In this document: piece after piece, positions 28,481-38,884 of the stretch
Layout of the letters: every line of letters begins with the position of its first letter
How positions within the stretch are numbered: position 1 is the stretch's first letter
Assembly (NCBI RefSeq): GCF_000208925.1
Contig: NW_001914895.1
Coordinates: forward strand, 30,150 to 94,149
Direction of reading: 5' to 3'
Length of the DNA stretch: 64,000 nt
Origin: Entamoeba histolytica HM-1:IMSS
Lineage: Eukaryota > Evosea > Mastigamoebida > Endamoebidae
Notes under the pieces: generated by a model
Told to the model about the DNA's origin: nothing
The model's input: the letters and a program-made list of their open reading frames with translations, nothing else
The model's database searches: none
Program-made: the position numbers and the translations under genes

Positions 28481-30994
28481 TTAATTCATTTTCAAATTAC
28501 TGATATGAGAAGCTTTAATTAGTGAATAGATAATAAATAAGACTACTAATAATCCTGATACTCCTATAAAAGAAAACATTAACATCATTAAATATGATTG
28601 GTTTCTATTCCATTTTTTTGGTACCAATACTACATTAACTCCTCTTAAATTAAATGGTTGTTTGGGACATACAACATCATCTTTAAATGCATTAGCAACA
28701 ATATATGTTCCACATTTAATACGGGATTTAATATCAAAAGCTTGTTCGTTAACAACGGATTTAATTTGTGGTACATTAAGAATACTTCCTTTAGGTCCAT
28801 AAACTAAATAAACTTCATCAGTCACTTCTCCTCTAATAACTATTGATGAGTCTTGAGAAAATGAAATAGTTGAACCTGTTGGTCTAAAATCAGTTCCTAA
28901 TCCTTTTCCTGGACCTAATGCAAAAGCATTATGATTAACATTAGATAAAGAAATAGTTGATGAGGAAATAATAAGATTTGAATCATAGACAACAGCTAGT
29001 CCAGTTTCTTCAATTTCAATTAATGAATTTTTTAAGTTATTAGTAGTTAATTCTAATGACCCTCTATTTTGAATAAAAATTTTAGTATTTTCAACAACTT
29101 GTGTTTCTAATGTTAAAATTGCTAATGGATATACTTTAATTATAGTAGATTCTTCGAGAACATTAATTGTATTAATTAATATTTGACCTTTAATATTTAA
29201 TGGTCCTGATTGTTGTTTAATACTTCTAACAACAAAATCTCCAACTAATGTACATTCTCCAAAACAAGCTAATTGATCAATACTTATTCCATTAGCTTTA
29301 ATTGTTAAATCATTACCTTCAATTCCTCCTATATCTTCAGTAATTTGAATAGATTTACCTTCAACAATATAGTTACAATATAATGAATCACAAGTACAAG
29401 TTGTGTCATCAGGTAATATTAATTGGTTCTTATTTGTTTTACAGTTTTCTAAAGTATAAATTGGTTTGTTATTATATTCATAACAAGCATATATTCCAGT
29501 TTTAGAAGTGTCTAATACTAAAGATGATATTGAATTATCACGTGATGTTATTGAAAAAGAAATATCACTGCTAGATAATTGAATAATTCGTTTACAAAGG
29601 TTATCATGCCCACCATCAAAGTTAATATCAACAACTCCTTCTATTTCAACTTTAGAATTAGTAATAATCCATCCTTTAAATGTACTTTCATAACTACCAT
29701 AAATAACACCAGATGATAACATCATTTTACTGTCATTCATAAAAATACTTCCTTTATTATTTAAAAAAATATTAACAGATGACGCAATAATTTGTGCACG
29801 TTCAAATGTTGTTACTCCATTAATTATTATTTGTGAATCAGTTAAATCAATAAATCCTGTAAGTTTAACATTATCAAAAGTTACTTTACCAATAACATTA
29901 AGTTTATTAACTTCAGCTGAAACAAGTTCTAATGAATTAGCAACAATACTATTAAATTTTCCTTTTAATGTACTTTCTCCTTGGACTATAATCTCTTCTG
30001 CTTCAAATAAACTTCCATCAATTTCAGTATGAAGTTCTTCTGGTATAACCAATTGATAAATCTTTTTATTCTTAATTTTATTAAGATCATATCCTTGTGT
30101 AAGAGTAATAGAAATAGGTATATCTTCTTGACTTTTCTCTTGTATCTCAAAACAATTACTTGGTTCTAATACCTTTCCTAATGAACACATAATAATAGTA
30201 CATCGAACTTGGGCTCCTTCTTTCTTTAAGTGAATTTCATTTTCTGCACAACATTTTTTAAGTTCAAATCCTTTTAAATTAGCTGGAAGTTGTAATTCAG
30301 GAAATTCTTGTGTTAATGATTTTATTAAACAAATATCAATATTTTGATCAGAAAGGTCAAGTTGTTTTGTATCAAGAGCTTTGATAGTACCTTTCTTTTC
30401 AACATAAAGAATAAATTCTGTTGCTTTTATAATAAGTAATTGTATTTCATAATTTCCTTTGATAGAAAGATAACCATTTGATAACATAGTCAATTCTTTA
30501 ATTGTTACAGTATTACTAATTTGAAGTATACCTTGAACATAAACCTCATCTAATTGACTTCCTGAAAATTTAATCACTGAATCAGCTAATGAATTTAATG
30601 ATAAATCTTTACATTCAGATTTAACAATATCCATAGAAATAGAAGTAGATATTAATACTGGATTTTCTGAAGTAATTAAATCAATACTAAGATATCCGTC
30701 ACCTTTAAAGATAACTTCTGTACCAAAATCTTCAACGACTAACTTTTCAATATGACAACTTTCTGTTAATTGAATTGAAATCTCATCAACATTAATGACT
30801 AATTCTTTGACATTGTTAGGTAATCCAATAACACTTTCAAGAGAAGTAAAAATAGTACATTCACTTGCACTAAAGTCTTCAACCCTATTACATTTATAAG
30901 AGTCACTTTTTGTTCCATCTTCTTCTACTAATTCACATTTGCACTGATTAGCTAAACATGAAACAATAAAGCATAAAACAATAAAACTTTTCAT
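28481..30994 (-). CDS. Large secreted type I membrane protein, beta-rich, surface-protein-like
   Basis: 837 residues. A signal peptide (MKSFIVLCFIVSCLANQC) is followed by Cys-containing segments (residues 17-60), a very long ectodomain built of short beta-strand-like repeats with many Ile, Val, Thr and Ser (for example GSLFEAEEIIVQGESTLKG and KLTGFIDLTDSQIIING), a second Cys cluster around 525-545 (CTCDSLYCNY), one membrane span near 803-826 (LMLMFSFIGVSGLLVVLFII) and a short tail KASHISNLKMN. The repeat texture suggests a right-handed beta-helix or stacked-strand adhesin. N-glycosylation sites are present. I recognise no named family; a surface adhesin or receptor role is inference. Confidence 0.82.
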   Translation of the reverse strand: MKSFIVLCFIVSCLANQCKCELVEEDGTKSDSYKCNRVEDFSASECTIFTSLESVIGLPNNVKELVINVDEISIQLTESCHIEKLVVEDFGTEVIFKGDGYLSIDLITSENPVLISTSISMDIVKSECKDLSLNSLADSVIKFSGSQLDEVYVQGILQISNTVTIKELTMLSNGYLSIKGNYEIQLLIIKATEFILYVEKKGTIKALDTKQLDLSDQNIDICLIKSLTQEFPELQLPANLKGFELKKCCAENEIHLKKEGAQVRCTIIMCSLGKVLEPSNCFEIQEKSQEDIPISITLTQGYDLNKIKNKKIYQLVIPEELHTEIDGSLFEAEEIIVQGESTLKGKFNSIVANSLELVSAEVNKLNVIGKVTFDNVKLTGFIDLTDSQIIINGVTTFERAQIIASSVNIFLNNKGSIFMNDSKMMLSSGVIYGSYESTFKGWIITNSKVEIEGVVDINFDGGHDNLCKRIIQLSSSDISFSITSRDNSISSLVLDTSKTGIYACYEYNNKPIYTLENCKTNKNQLILPDDTTCTCDSLYCNYIVEGKSIQITEDIGGIEGNDLTIKANGISIDQLACFGECTLVGDFVVRSIKQQSGPLNIKGQILINTINVLEESTIIKVYPLAILTLETQVVENTKIFIQNRGSLELTTNNLKNSLIEIEETGLAVVYDSNLIISSSTISLSNVNHNAFALGPGKGLGTDFRPTGSTISFSQDSSIVIRGEVTDEVYLVYGPKGSILNVPQIKSVVNEQAFDIKSRIKCGTYIVANAFKDDVVCPKQPFNLRGVNVVLVPKKWNRNQSYLMMLMFSFIGVSGLLVVLFIIYSLIKASHISNLKMN

Positions 30995-31087
30995 AAAAAC
31001 TAAATCTTTTGAGATCTTTTTCCTTTTTATTCAGTATAATAAAACAATAATAAAAAAGATAATAATTACTTGATTAATAAAGTACCC

Positions 31088-32113
31088 TCATAAACGAACT
31101 AAAGGATCATCTACTACTTTAATTACGGGAACTGATACTTGTTGTTGAAGAAGTCCTTCTACTCCTTGGTGCCAATCATATCCAACTGAGTAAGCCAAAA
31201 ATTTATTTTCACAAATAAAATCGGCAGTAGTTATTGGACAATTTTGAATAGGAGAAGTTAAAGTATTAACAAGACTTTTCTTATTTTTATCCCAAATATT
31301 AATCACACCATCACTACCAGCAGTAAGAAATATTGTTTCGTTATAAAATGAAATTGAATTAACAGGATAATAATATGTTTGAGTTGTTGATATTTTTTTA
31401 TGTTGAGCCTTAAATGCATAGGTATATTGGTTACTTTTGTTTTCAAAATGAAGAACATTTGCTCTTCCATCAGCACCACCATATACAATACCTTTTCTAT
31501 CAGGGAATACTGCTATACATTGAACACTTGAATTAACAGTAGATTGTTGTCCTCCAATAAGAGTGTCTGTCATTAATTTACCTGATTGAATATTAAATAC
31601 TTCTACTTTATTTGGAGTATGGAAAGTAATATAAGGATATTTTGCATCCATACAAATAATTTTATTATTTACTGGCATTTTTGAAATATTACCTGAATTT
31701 AAATCGAGTAATCCTAATGATCCATCTAAACTTGAAATAACAATAGAATTAGTTTCAGGAAATGGTTTCATAGAGGTTATACAATCATTGAATTGTCCTA
31801 CTTGTTGTAGTGAATTTTGTTGAACGTTCCACAAATATACTCCTCCATTAAGTGATCCAACTAAAAATTGTGATTCACAAAATTTACAAAATTTACATAT
31901 AGAAGTTAATGGTGAGTTACAATTAACACTTCCAACAATTTGTGTTTGTGTTGGGGAATTAACTAAAAATGCTTTACATGTTTTATCCCATGATGATACT
32001 CCAACTAAAATCCCATTTTGTGAACTGTATCCCTCAATACCACTGATAGTGTCTTGGAATGTTTTTGGTTCTCCTAATGGAAAAACTGGTGAATTTGATT
32101 GTTGTTTGGACAT
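31088..32113 (-). CDS. RAE1: Rae1/Gle2 mRNA export and nuclear pore WD40 protein
   Basis: 341 residues, one WD40 propeller. Rae1 features are GISG-region DTISGIEGYSSQ...VGVSSWDKTCK (Rae1: ISDLxFSP...ASWDxxVR), YLWNVQQNS, the AVFPDRKGIVYGGADGRANVLHF blade (Rae1 CIAVFPDxxGFALGSIEGRVAI), YYYPVNSISFYNETIFLTAGSDGVINIWDK and the C-terminal AYSVGYDWHQGVEG, equivalent to YAxSYDWSKGHE. The YDW-plus-acidic end separates Rae1 from Bub3, although both share the fold. Rae1 binds the GLEBS motif of Nup98 and supports mRNA export and spindle assembly. A GAACT element lies 22 bases before the ATG. Confidence 0.87.
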   Translation of the reverse strand: MSKQQSNSPVFPLGEPKTFQDTISGIEGYSSQNGILVGVSSWDKTCKAFLVNSPTQTQIVGSVNCNSPLTSICKFCKFCESQFLVGSLNGGVYLWNVQQNSLQQVGQFNDCITSMKPFPETNSIVISSLDGSLGLLDLNSGNISKMPVNNKIICMDAKYPYITFHTPNKVEVFNIQSGKLMTDTLIGGQQSTVNSSVQCIAVFPDRKGIVYGGADGRANVLHFENKSNQYTYAFKAQHKKISTTQTYYYPVNSISFYNETIFLTAGSDGVINIWDKNKKSLVNTLTSPIQNCPITTADFICENKFLAYSVGYDWHQGVEGLLQQQVSVPVIKVVDDPLVRL

Positions 32114-33947
32114 TAATATCTTTTATTTATTTTGAAGTTCTTCTGTCCTACCTTTTCTTTAATAAATGTTATTTTACCATTAAAAACTATAAATTTATTA
32201 TTGTTTTCATTGGGTTATTTTAGAAAAAAATTCACAAAAAAATTCACAATATGTTTTTTTTTATTTGATAGGTGTCTTCTCATAGAGAAAATAAATATTA
32301 AAGATTTTCATTAAATCAAATGTCATTGCCTCTAAGTTCTTTCCTTTTCATGAAAAGAAGTGATACTATACAATAAAATAATTAATTTAATTTACTAAAA
32401 TAAAAATTAATTTACTTATTAAATTAAATGAAAAGTCTAATAAATATGAGTTATTATTTCTTGAGATAGAACTTTTTTATTTAACAAAGATTTTTATACT
32501 TCAAACTTAATAATTTTATTAGTATAATCGTTTCATTGTTTCAGAGAAATACTTAATAGAATGAAATGTATTTTTTTTTAAAGACGAAGTAAAGTTTTGA
32601 ATAAAATGATATTCTTAATATTATTATCCAAACCTTTGTTTTTTGACAGTTTTTACAATTTATTATCATATTTGTTATGTATAATTATTTTTTTGTTGAT
32701 CTTTTAGAGTAAATAACATTTTCATGACGAGACAAGTTGATACATTGTACTTTGTTTATAAATGGAATAGAATGTGGTGTTTTTATTTGAATGATTTATT
32801 TTGAAGAATTTATATCTATTTCTTATAAATCATTCATCTATTTTTTTTTTTTTCAAATTTATTTACTCTTATTCTAATACATTACATTTATTTTGTGCAT
32901 CAAATATAAGAATTTGTTTAATCAGCTAATTCTTTGCTTCAGTATTATTTTGATGAACTTTTCCATTTTGTTAAAATAATATTCAATCTTTAGAAAAAGA
33001 AAATAAGATTTTGTGGAATATAAAAATAATGAAAAGACACACAAACTTATATCAATGAAGCTAAGAAAATACAAATTAATTAGTCAACCTTACAAATAAT
33101 TAATACATAACCCAAAGGCAACTAGAAGAGATCAAACAAAAAAAAGAAATAAAAAAGAAAAGATAGAAGTGAATAATATATTATATTCAATATGGTACAT
33201 AGCAAAAACTTTCTTTACATGTATTTTTCTGTAAGATTGTTATTGAATAGTAAGTGAATAAAAGAAAAATATTGGTGTTACAGAGAAATAGATTTAATAA
33301 AAATTAAAAATTAGATGTTGACAAAAGACAAGTGTTGGGTTGACATAAAAATAGAAAGGAATGACTGTGTTATTTATTCATAAAATGATTTGGTAATTCG
33401 ACAATATAACAACAGTCATTGGAATTAGTCAAAAACCAATTCATAATTATATTTTTTTTTGGAATAAAAATCACTTAATATTATTGAGTTAAAAATAGCA
33501 AGCATATTCTCTTTTTTCTTTTTTGGAATTTCCTACTAAGACTTAATTTAGTCATAAAAAACTATTGATACTATTTGTTTCACTAATTTGTTCATTCAAA
33601 ATTAAATTCATCATTAGAATAAAAATGATTAATTTTTACCATTCAGTTTGAAATGAATAACAAAAATAAATATATATAAATAACAAAAAACAAATTTTTA
33701 TAATCTTTCCTTTTAACTTTCTAAATCAAATCAGACTCTCTCTATGTTTGACGGTTTTAACATTTTTTAGCATAAATAGTATATTAACAAGATAAGTATT
33801 TAATTGAAGAAAAAAACCGAATTTTTTTAGAAGAAAGTGAAAAGAAAATCGTTGTAATTAAGAAGAATAATTAAGAATGAGGGACATAACACTATTTGAA
33901 AAAAACAATTAAAGAATAAAGAAAAAACAATAGGGCTAATTGAAAGA
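32114..33947. other. Long non-coding spacer, 1.8 kb
   Basis: Very A+T-rich, with stops in all frames. A 60-codon plus frame at 32132 overlaps the Rae1 promoter and looks like chance. No RNA gene or repeat array seen; one short T-run lies near 32840. Confidence 0.6.
32136..32140 (-). promoter_or_regulatory. GAAC element before RAE1
   Basis: GAACT on the minus strand (GAAGAACTTCAAAA), 22 bases before the ATG at 32113. Confidence 0.5.
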
Positions 33948-34211
33948 CTATGCACTTGTTGGATGGATTGATGATGAATATTCATTTACAACTGAATTTG
34001 TTCCAACAGTTGTAAACACATTATCTAAGTTACCTTCTTCATTACCTCCAAGAATAGCTTGTATCTCTAAATCACATTCTTGATTTTTGTTATCTTCTTC
34101 AGCCCAGTCTTTAGTTAATATTTCATTTACTCGTTTGTGTTCTACAACAACTATTGATTTTGACTTACCATATTTTTTAATACTAGCTTGGTATGTTACC
34201 TGATTCTGCAT
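33948..34211 (-). CDS. Hypothetical protein, 87 residues
   Basis: MQNQVTYQASIKKYGKSKS..., a basic first half (IKKYGKSKSIVVVEHKRVNE), an acidic middle (WAEEDNKNQECDLE) and a Gly/Asn/Ser-rich end. No signal peptide, span or known domain. The frame has noticeably more G and C than the 1.6-1.8 kb spacers on both sides and ends in a normal stop, which argues for coding. It stands isolated between two long spacers. Confidence 0.5.
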   Translation of the reverse strand: MQNQVTYQASIKKYGKSKSIVVVEHKRVNEILTKDWAEEDNKNQECDLEIQAILGGNEEGNLDNVFTTVGTNSVVNEYSSSIHPTSA

Positions 34212-35790
34212 AGTAAAGAGATACTGATATTTGTAGTTTTGTTGATTCCAATTAAAGAATTATGGTATTTAAAATGGCATTAGATTTTAATTGATATTTA
34301 TAGATCATCTTTTGTTCCAAAAATATCTTTCTTTTCTAGAAATTCAACTAAATACCTGTTTTTAGATGTAGTGTAGTTCTATAAATTACACTGATTTTCT
34401 ACCTTATCTTTTTTGTAAATTTTTTTGGTTTCCATTTTACTTGAAGTAAAAGATGTTCTGAGAAACGAAATTATCTCTGAGACTTTTGATTGAATAGTCA
34501 AATTTTGCTTTACTATTTTTCCTTTTTTGATATTCGTTTTTTAGAGTTTATATTAAAATATGTTATAAATAACATAAAAATATTCCTGAAAAAATTGTCT
34601 ATCTAACGTTTAATTTAAATAAGAAAGATATAAAGAGTTAATTGTTAAAATTAAAAAAATTAAAAGTGAAGATGTTGAACTAAAGAATAATATGTTATAC
34701 GTTAAAAAGAAAACAAAAATTATCTTTTTTTTTGTTTTCATGTCACATAATATTTTTTAAATTTTTATTGATTAAGTTACTTAGTCGTATAAACGCTATA
34801 GTCAAAAGAAGCGTTTGATTCTTTTTTACTAAAAACTTAATTCTAAACAAATAACACAAACGGTGATATTATTAGTAGAAAATTTATATAATTTTTTACG
34901 TCTCTTAAAAATAAAATAATTCTTGAATAAAAACAGGAAAAACGAAAGTGAAACTCCATCTATAAGACGAAAGTAAAAAAATGATAACTTGAGTTTTTTA
35001 TTTTTAGAATGTCTTTTAATATTTAATTTTTTGTCAAATATCTATTTACAAAAGATTGACTTTTCTTTTTTTTTGTATTTATCCTTTTTGAATAAGTCTT
35101 TGCTAAAATTATTTCAATTGATAGTTATGAAAGAAGGATAGAGAATAGTTTAACAAAATAATGAAAATATTTTTTAATTTTTATCTTTAATAAAGTTCTA
35201 GTAATAACAATTAAGTACTAATAATTACTAATTGATTTAAAGTCAATAAACTTATTTGATTCTTTTTATCCTTTTCTTTTTTTTATCTCTCTCAATCTTT
35301 TTATTCTGAGAATTATTTTATTGATTGTTATTATGAAGTAATAGTTTCATTGCTCACAAAAAAGCAAACATTATAAACTCAAAGTATGAATCAATTTTAT
35401 ATTTCTAATGCAAGATTATTTCTTCTCAAAAATTGTTGTTAAAATGAATGACATACAATCATATTCTATAAACTTTAAATATATTAACATGGCTCTATGA
35501 ATTTGTGAAGTATTGAAAGAATGACAGAACAGTTATTATTCTTTTTGTTCTAATAAATTAGTGTAGAGTTATTGATTTGTATGATAGATAAATAAAATTA
35601 TATCTCACTAATCAAATCATGTCATTATTAAATTTATAAGTGAAAGGGAATATCCTTTTGTTAAAGAATGATATGAAGTGTTAAATCTCATTTCTTTTGT
35701 TATTATTTAATAATAAGAGTTTAGTTTTCATATACTAAATATCAAAATGAGGAAAATCATAAAAAAAGAAAGAACTTAAAAATAGTTAAT
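34212..35790. other. Long non-coding spacer, 1.6 kb
   Basis: Very A+T-rich, with no ORF of note. A minus-strand GTTTGT near 34857 has only a 19-base path to a TAG and no coding exon. Nothing else seen apart from the GAAC element at 35772. Confidence 0.6.
35772..35776 (+). promoter_or_regulatory. GAAC element before the endonuclease III-like gene
   Basis: AAAGAACTTAAAAA, with GAACT ending 14 bases before the ATG at 35791. The same GAACTTAAA form precedes several other genes here. Confidence 0.5.
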
Positions 35791-36705
35791 ATGAAAAGAA
35801 AAGATAAAGAAGAAATAATATATTCAGAGGATGAGATTAGTGAAAGATTAGCTATTTTAGAAGAAATTAAAAAGAAGGTTGAAACGTTTGATGAAAAAAA
35901 ATTACAATTTGGAACTAATCCAATTACAGAATTATCACCTGATGAAAAATCAAAACCTTTTTATGCATTAATTGGAGCGTTATTATCAACAAAAACTTGT
36001 GAGACATTGAGATTAAAAGTTATGAATAATCTTATTGAACATTATAAAAAATTAACACCTGAGATTATGTCAAAAGCATCCGAAGATATATTAAATGAGT
36101 TATTAGATGGATGTTATGGAAAAGTCAGAAAAATAAAGTTTATTCTTGAATGTTCAAAAGTAATTCATAATAACTATAATGATATTGTTCCAGACAATAT
36201 AGATGAGTTAAAAAAGTTACCTGGTATTGGTCCTAAGTTAGCTAAAATTATTTGTGCAATTGGATTTAAAAAAATAGAAGGTATTACTGTTGACCAACGT
36301 TCATTACTTCTTTTACATCGTCTTGAATGGATTTTAAAAGATACTTCTAATGACAATGATGCAATGAAAGAAGTTGAAGAATGGTTACCAAAAGAGCATT
36401 GGAATTATTTTTCTAAAGACACAATTTTATTTGCTAAATATCTTTGTAAACCAAACCCTTTATGTGACCAATGTCCTTTAGCAAAACATTATGTATGCAA
36501 ATATTATTGTAAAAAACATAATCATCATATTCAACATCTAACTCAACCATATAATTTAAATTTACAACAAGGAAAGAAAAAGAAAATAGATGTTGAAGTT
36601 TTAGATAATATGATTATATCAGAAGATGATGAAGAACATGAATTTTTATCAAATCTTGATCTTATTCAATTAAGTCAAGAACATCAAGAAATTAAAGATG
36701 TTTAA
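35791..36705 (+). CDS. Endonuclease III-like DNA glycosylase (Nth/NTHL1 family)
   Basis: 304 residues. The HhH-GPD core spans about 55-215: PFYALIGALLSTKTCETLRLKV, then the hairpin LKKLPGIGPKLAKI (140-153) with the Schiff-base Lys at K149, and ITVDQRSLLLLHRLEW with the catalytic Asp at D168 (19 residues on; 18 in E. coli Nth). A Cys cluster follows: C219, C225, C228 and C236 or C240, where Nth has C-x6-C-x2-C-x5-C. Here the spacing is x5, x2 and x7 (to C236), so the 4Fe-4S loop is altered or uses C240. These enzymes remove oxidised pyrimidines and nick abasic sites. The His-rich and acidic C-terminal tail (HNHHIQHL, SEDDEEHE) is extra. Convergent with LSG1, only 11 bases between stops. Confidence 0.85.
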   Translation: MKRKDKEEIIYSEDEISERLAILEEIKKKVETFDEKKLQFGTNPITELSPDEKSKPFYALIGALLSTKTCETLRLKVMNNLIEHYKKLTPEIMSKASEDILNELLDGCYGKVRKIKFILECSKVIHNNYNDIVPDNIDELKKLPGIGPKLAKIICAIGFKKIEGITVDQRSLLLLHRLEWILKDTSNDNDAMKEVEEWLPKEHWNYFSKDTILFAKYLCKPNPLCDQCPLAKHYVCKYYCKKHNHHIQHLTQPYNLNLQQGKKKKIDVEVLDNMIISEDDEEHEFLSNLDLIQLSQEHQEIKDV

Positions 36706-36716
36706 AATTAATTTAA

Positions 36717-38342
36717 TTAATCAATCAAATCACTTTCGTTTATTCTTGAAGCTTTAAATTCTTCATCAGTAATTCCAGGTGGTGGTTTGCAATAAACTAA
36801 TTTTCCACAACAATAATCTTTTAATACAATTCTTGCTACACGATGATAATCTAATAACCCACGAGTATTAGTATAATATTTTCTACTTTTAGCAAATCCA
36901 GCTAGGAATAATTCTGCTTCTGATGGAGTTCTTGACTCAAAACAATCAATAAAGTCATGAAGAAAATCGGTTGCTTTTGGAATTTTAAATTTATAAAATG
37001 CTTCAAGAATTGATGGTGAAATTCTTCTTGTTACTAAATCAATTGGACCAAGACAATCTTGCATTCTATCAATAGGTAAAACACCACTACAAATCATTTC
37101 TTCTTTAGAAGACAAGAAAGATGGAAAAACAAGACCTGGACAATCACATAACATTAATTCATCGTTCAATATTAATGTTTGGAAATGTTTAGTTTTACCA
37201 GGAGTACTTGTAACTCCAACTTTCTTAATTCCAATTAATGAGTTAATAGTTGATGATTTTCCTACATTTGGAAATCCACAAAAACCAATAACTTTTCTTT
37301 GTTTATTATCTCTTAAAGGAATATCACTTACTAATCTTGTTAATTCTTCCATTAATTCATTTGCACTTAATACATGATTTCCTAAATGTTTATTATCAGA
37401 TTGAACTATATTTTTATCATCTGTGAAAGGAACTTGTTGTTCTTTAACTTGTTCTTTAATTTCTTTTTGTTTTTCTATAGTTTTACTACTATCTTTTTCT
37501 TCATTTATTTCATGTTTATCAATTTCTTTTTCTTCTTTTTGAGTTTGGTCTAAATCAAAAGCTTCTTGTTGTCCTCTTCTCTTTCTGGTTTTTCTAACTT
37601 TTTCTTCTTTATTTATAGCAGCTTCAGCTAATTTATTTTCTTTTAAAGCTGAATAAAAAATAACACGAATTCCCCTTTCATTAAAATATTTCAACCACAT
37701 TGCTCTTTGTTCATCAGTCATTAAATCTGCTTTATTAATTAAAATACCACATTTTCTTCCTTCTAATTCTTCAACATATTTAACTAAATCTGTACTATAA
37801 TAAAACAATGGATCTCTACCATCAACAATTTGTAATATAACATCAGACTGTTCACAAGTTCTCCATAACTGTCTCCAGAATTGAATATTTTTTTCATAAG
37901 GTGTTAATAATAATTTACTTTCATTTTGTAATTCATATAATTGTTTCTTCCATTCCATAAATGATTTTTGTTCAATTCTATCTAATTCTTCTGCTGTCAT
38001 ATCAGGTGTCCAAGCTGGTCTTCTTGGAACAATTAATGCATATTTCTTTCTGATTTCTTCTAATTCTTCATTACTCATTTCTGTAACAGTTGTTATTGCT
38101 TTCTTATTATATACAACATTATATTGTTTCTCTACTGCAAATGCTTCATTGACAGCTGCTGCATTATCAACTAATTCTTGTAAGTCACTTGCTTCAGTAA
38201 CTGACTGTGAACCAGCTTTCCCATCAACATGAATTCCTTCCATCTGTTTTCTACTTTCAAGATCTTGTTTTCTACGTTGTTGACGTTCTCTAATATTTGC
38301 ACGTTTTAAAGCTTTTCCAAGTTGTTGTTTCTTTGGTGGCAT
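36717..38342 (-). CDS. LSG1: LSG1, circularly permuted GTPase for 60S ribosome maturation
   Basis: 541 residues. The GTPase motifs come in permuted order: DVILQIVDGRDPLFY, G4 NKAD at 203-206, G5-like YSALKE at 230-235, then G1 GFPNVGKSS at 356-364, G2-region TSTPGKTKHFQT and G3 DCPG at 400-403. This order, the RRPAW.PDMTAEELDR.E stretch before it and the C-terminal SRKYYTNTRGLLDYHRVARIVLKDYCCGKLVYC are LSG1 hallmarks. LSG1 releases the export adaptor NMD3 from cytoplasmic 60S subunits. A charged Lys/Glu insert of about 100 residues (240-340) sits between G5 and G1, as in other eukaryotes. The N-terminus is basic (MPPKKQQLGKALKRANIRERQ). A 10-base A/T repeat lies just upstream. Confidence 0.95.
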   Translation of the reverse strand: MPPKKQQLGKALKRANIRERQQRRKQDLESRKQMEGIHVDGKAGSQSVTEASDLQELVDNAAAVNEAFAVEKQYNVVYNKKAITTVTEMSNEELEEIRKKYALIVPRRPAWTPDMTAEELDRIEQKSFMEWKKQLYELQNESKLLLTPYEKNIQFWRQLWRTCEQSDVILQIVDGRDPLFYYSTDLVKYVEELEGRKCGILINKADLMTDEQRAMWLKYFNERGIRVIFYSALKENKLAEAAINKEEKVRKTRKRRGQQEAFDLDQTQKEEKEIDKHEINEEKDSSKTIEKQKEIKEQVKEQQVPFTDDKNIVQSDNKHLGNHVLSANELMEELTRLVSDIPLRDNKQRKVIGFCGFPNVGKSSTINSLIGIKKVGVTSTPGKTKHFQTLILNDELMLCDCPGLVFPSFLSSKEEMICSGVLPIDRMQDCLGPIDLVTRRISPSILEAFYKFKIPKATDFLHDFIDCFESRTPSEAELFLAGFAKSRKYYTNTRGLLDYHRVARIVLKDYCCGKLVYCKPPPGITDEEFKASRINESDLID

Positions 38343-38380
38343 TTTTCAATTGAATTTGTTTTATTTTTCTTTTTAGGTTT

Positions 38381-38444
38381 TTAATTTTTTTTAATTTTTT
38401 TTTAATTTTTTTTAATTTTTTTTAATTTTTTTTAATTTTTTTTT
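38381..38444. repeat. Tandem 10-base A/T repeat, about six copies
   Basis: TTAATTTTTT repeated about six times with one extra T between copies two and three. It starts 39 bases upstream of the LSG1 ATG (38342, minus). On the minus strand it reads AAAAAATTAA. Confidence 0.9.
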
Positions 38445-38846
38445 ACCAAATTTTTATTTTTTAAATTTCATATTTCAAAGAAAAATTACAAATTTTTTTT
38501 TTTGCAATAAAATTTTGTATATTTTTACTTCACTAAAACTTATGGGATTTTACTTACTTTTTAAAGGAAATAATCAGTGACAATCTCCAACTTGAATGTT
38601 TTATAAATAATTCAATTACTACTCCCTTAGTGAAAATTTCTCAAAATGGTTGTTAAAATAAAATATAAGTAAAATTACAAAGAGTTAGAACCACCTCACT
38701 AGATTCATAATTTTAAAAAAGAGAAACAATTCATAATCAACAAGAAATATTCTATAAATCAATATTTCTTAACATTTTTTATTTGAAACTATTAAGTAAT
38801 AATAAAATAAATATAATACTTCTATTCTACTTCTTGAAACTGTTAA

Positions 38847-38851
38847 GAACT
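38847..38851 (+). promoter_or_regulatory. GAAC element before the TMK gene
   Basis: TTAAGAACTTAAAC, with GAACT ending 33 bases before the ATG at 38885; the flanks are nearly palindromic. Confidence 0.5.
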
Positions 38852-38884
38852 TAAACTTGGAAACTAAGACCCATTTTATCCTCA

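Larger units (their letters stand above)
38343..38884. other. Divergent intergenic region between LSG1 and the TMK gene
   Basis: 542 bases. It holds the A/T repeat at 38381-38444 near the LSG1 start and a GAAC element at 38847 near the TMK start. Otherwise nothing seen. Confidence 0.6.
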
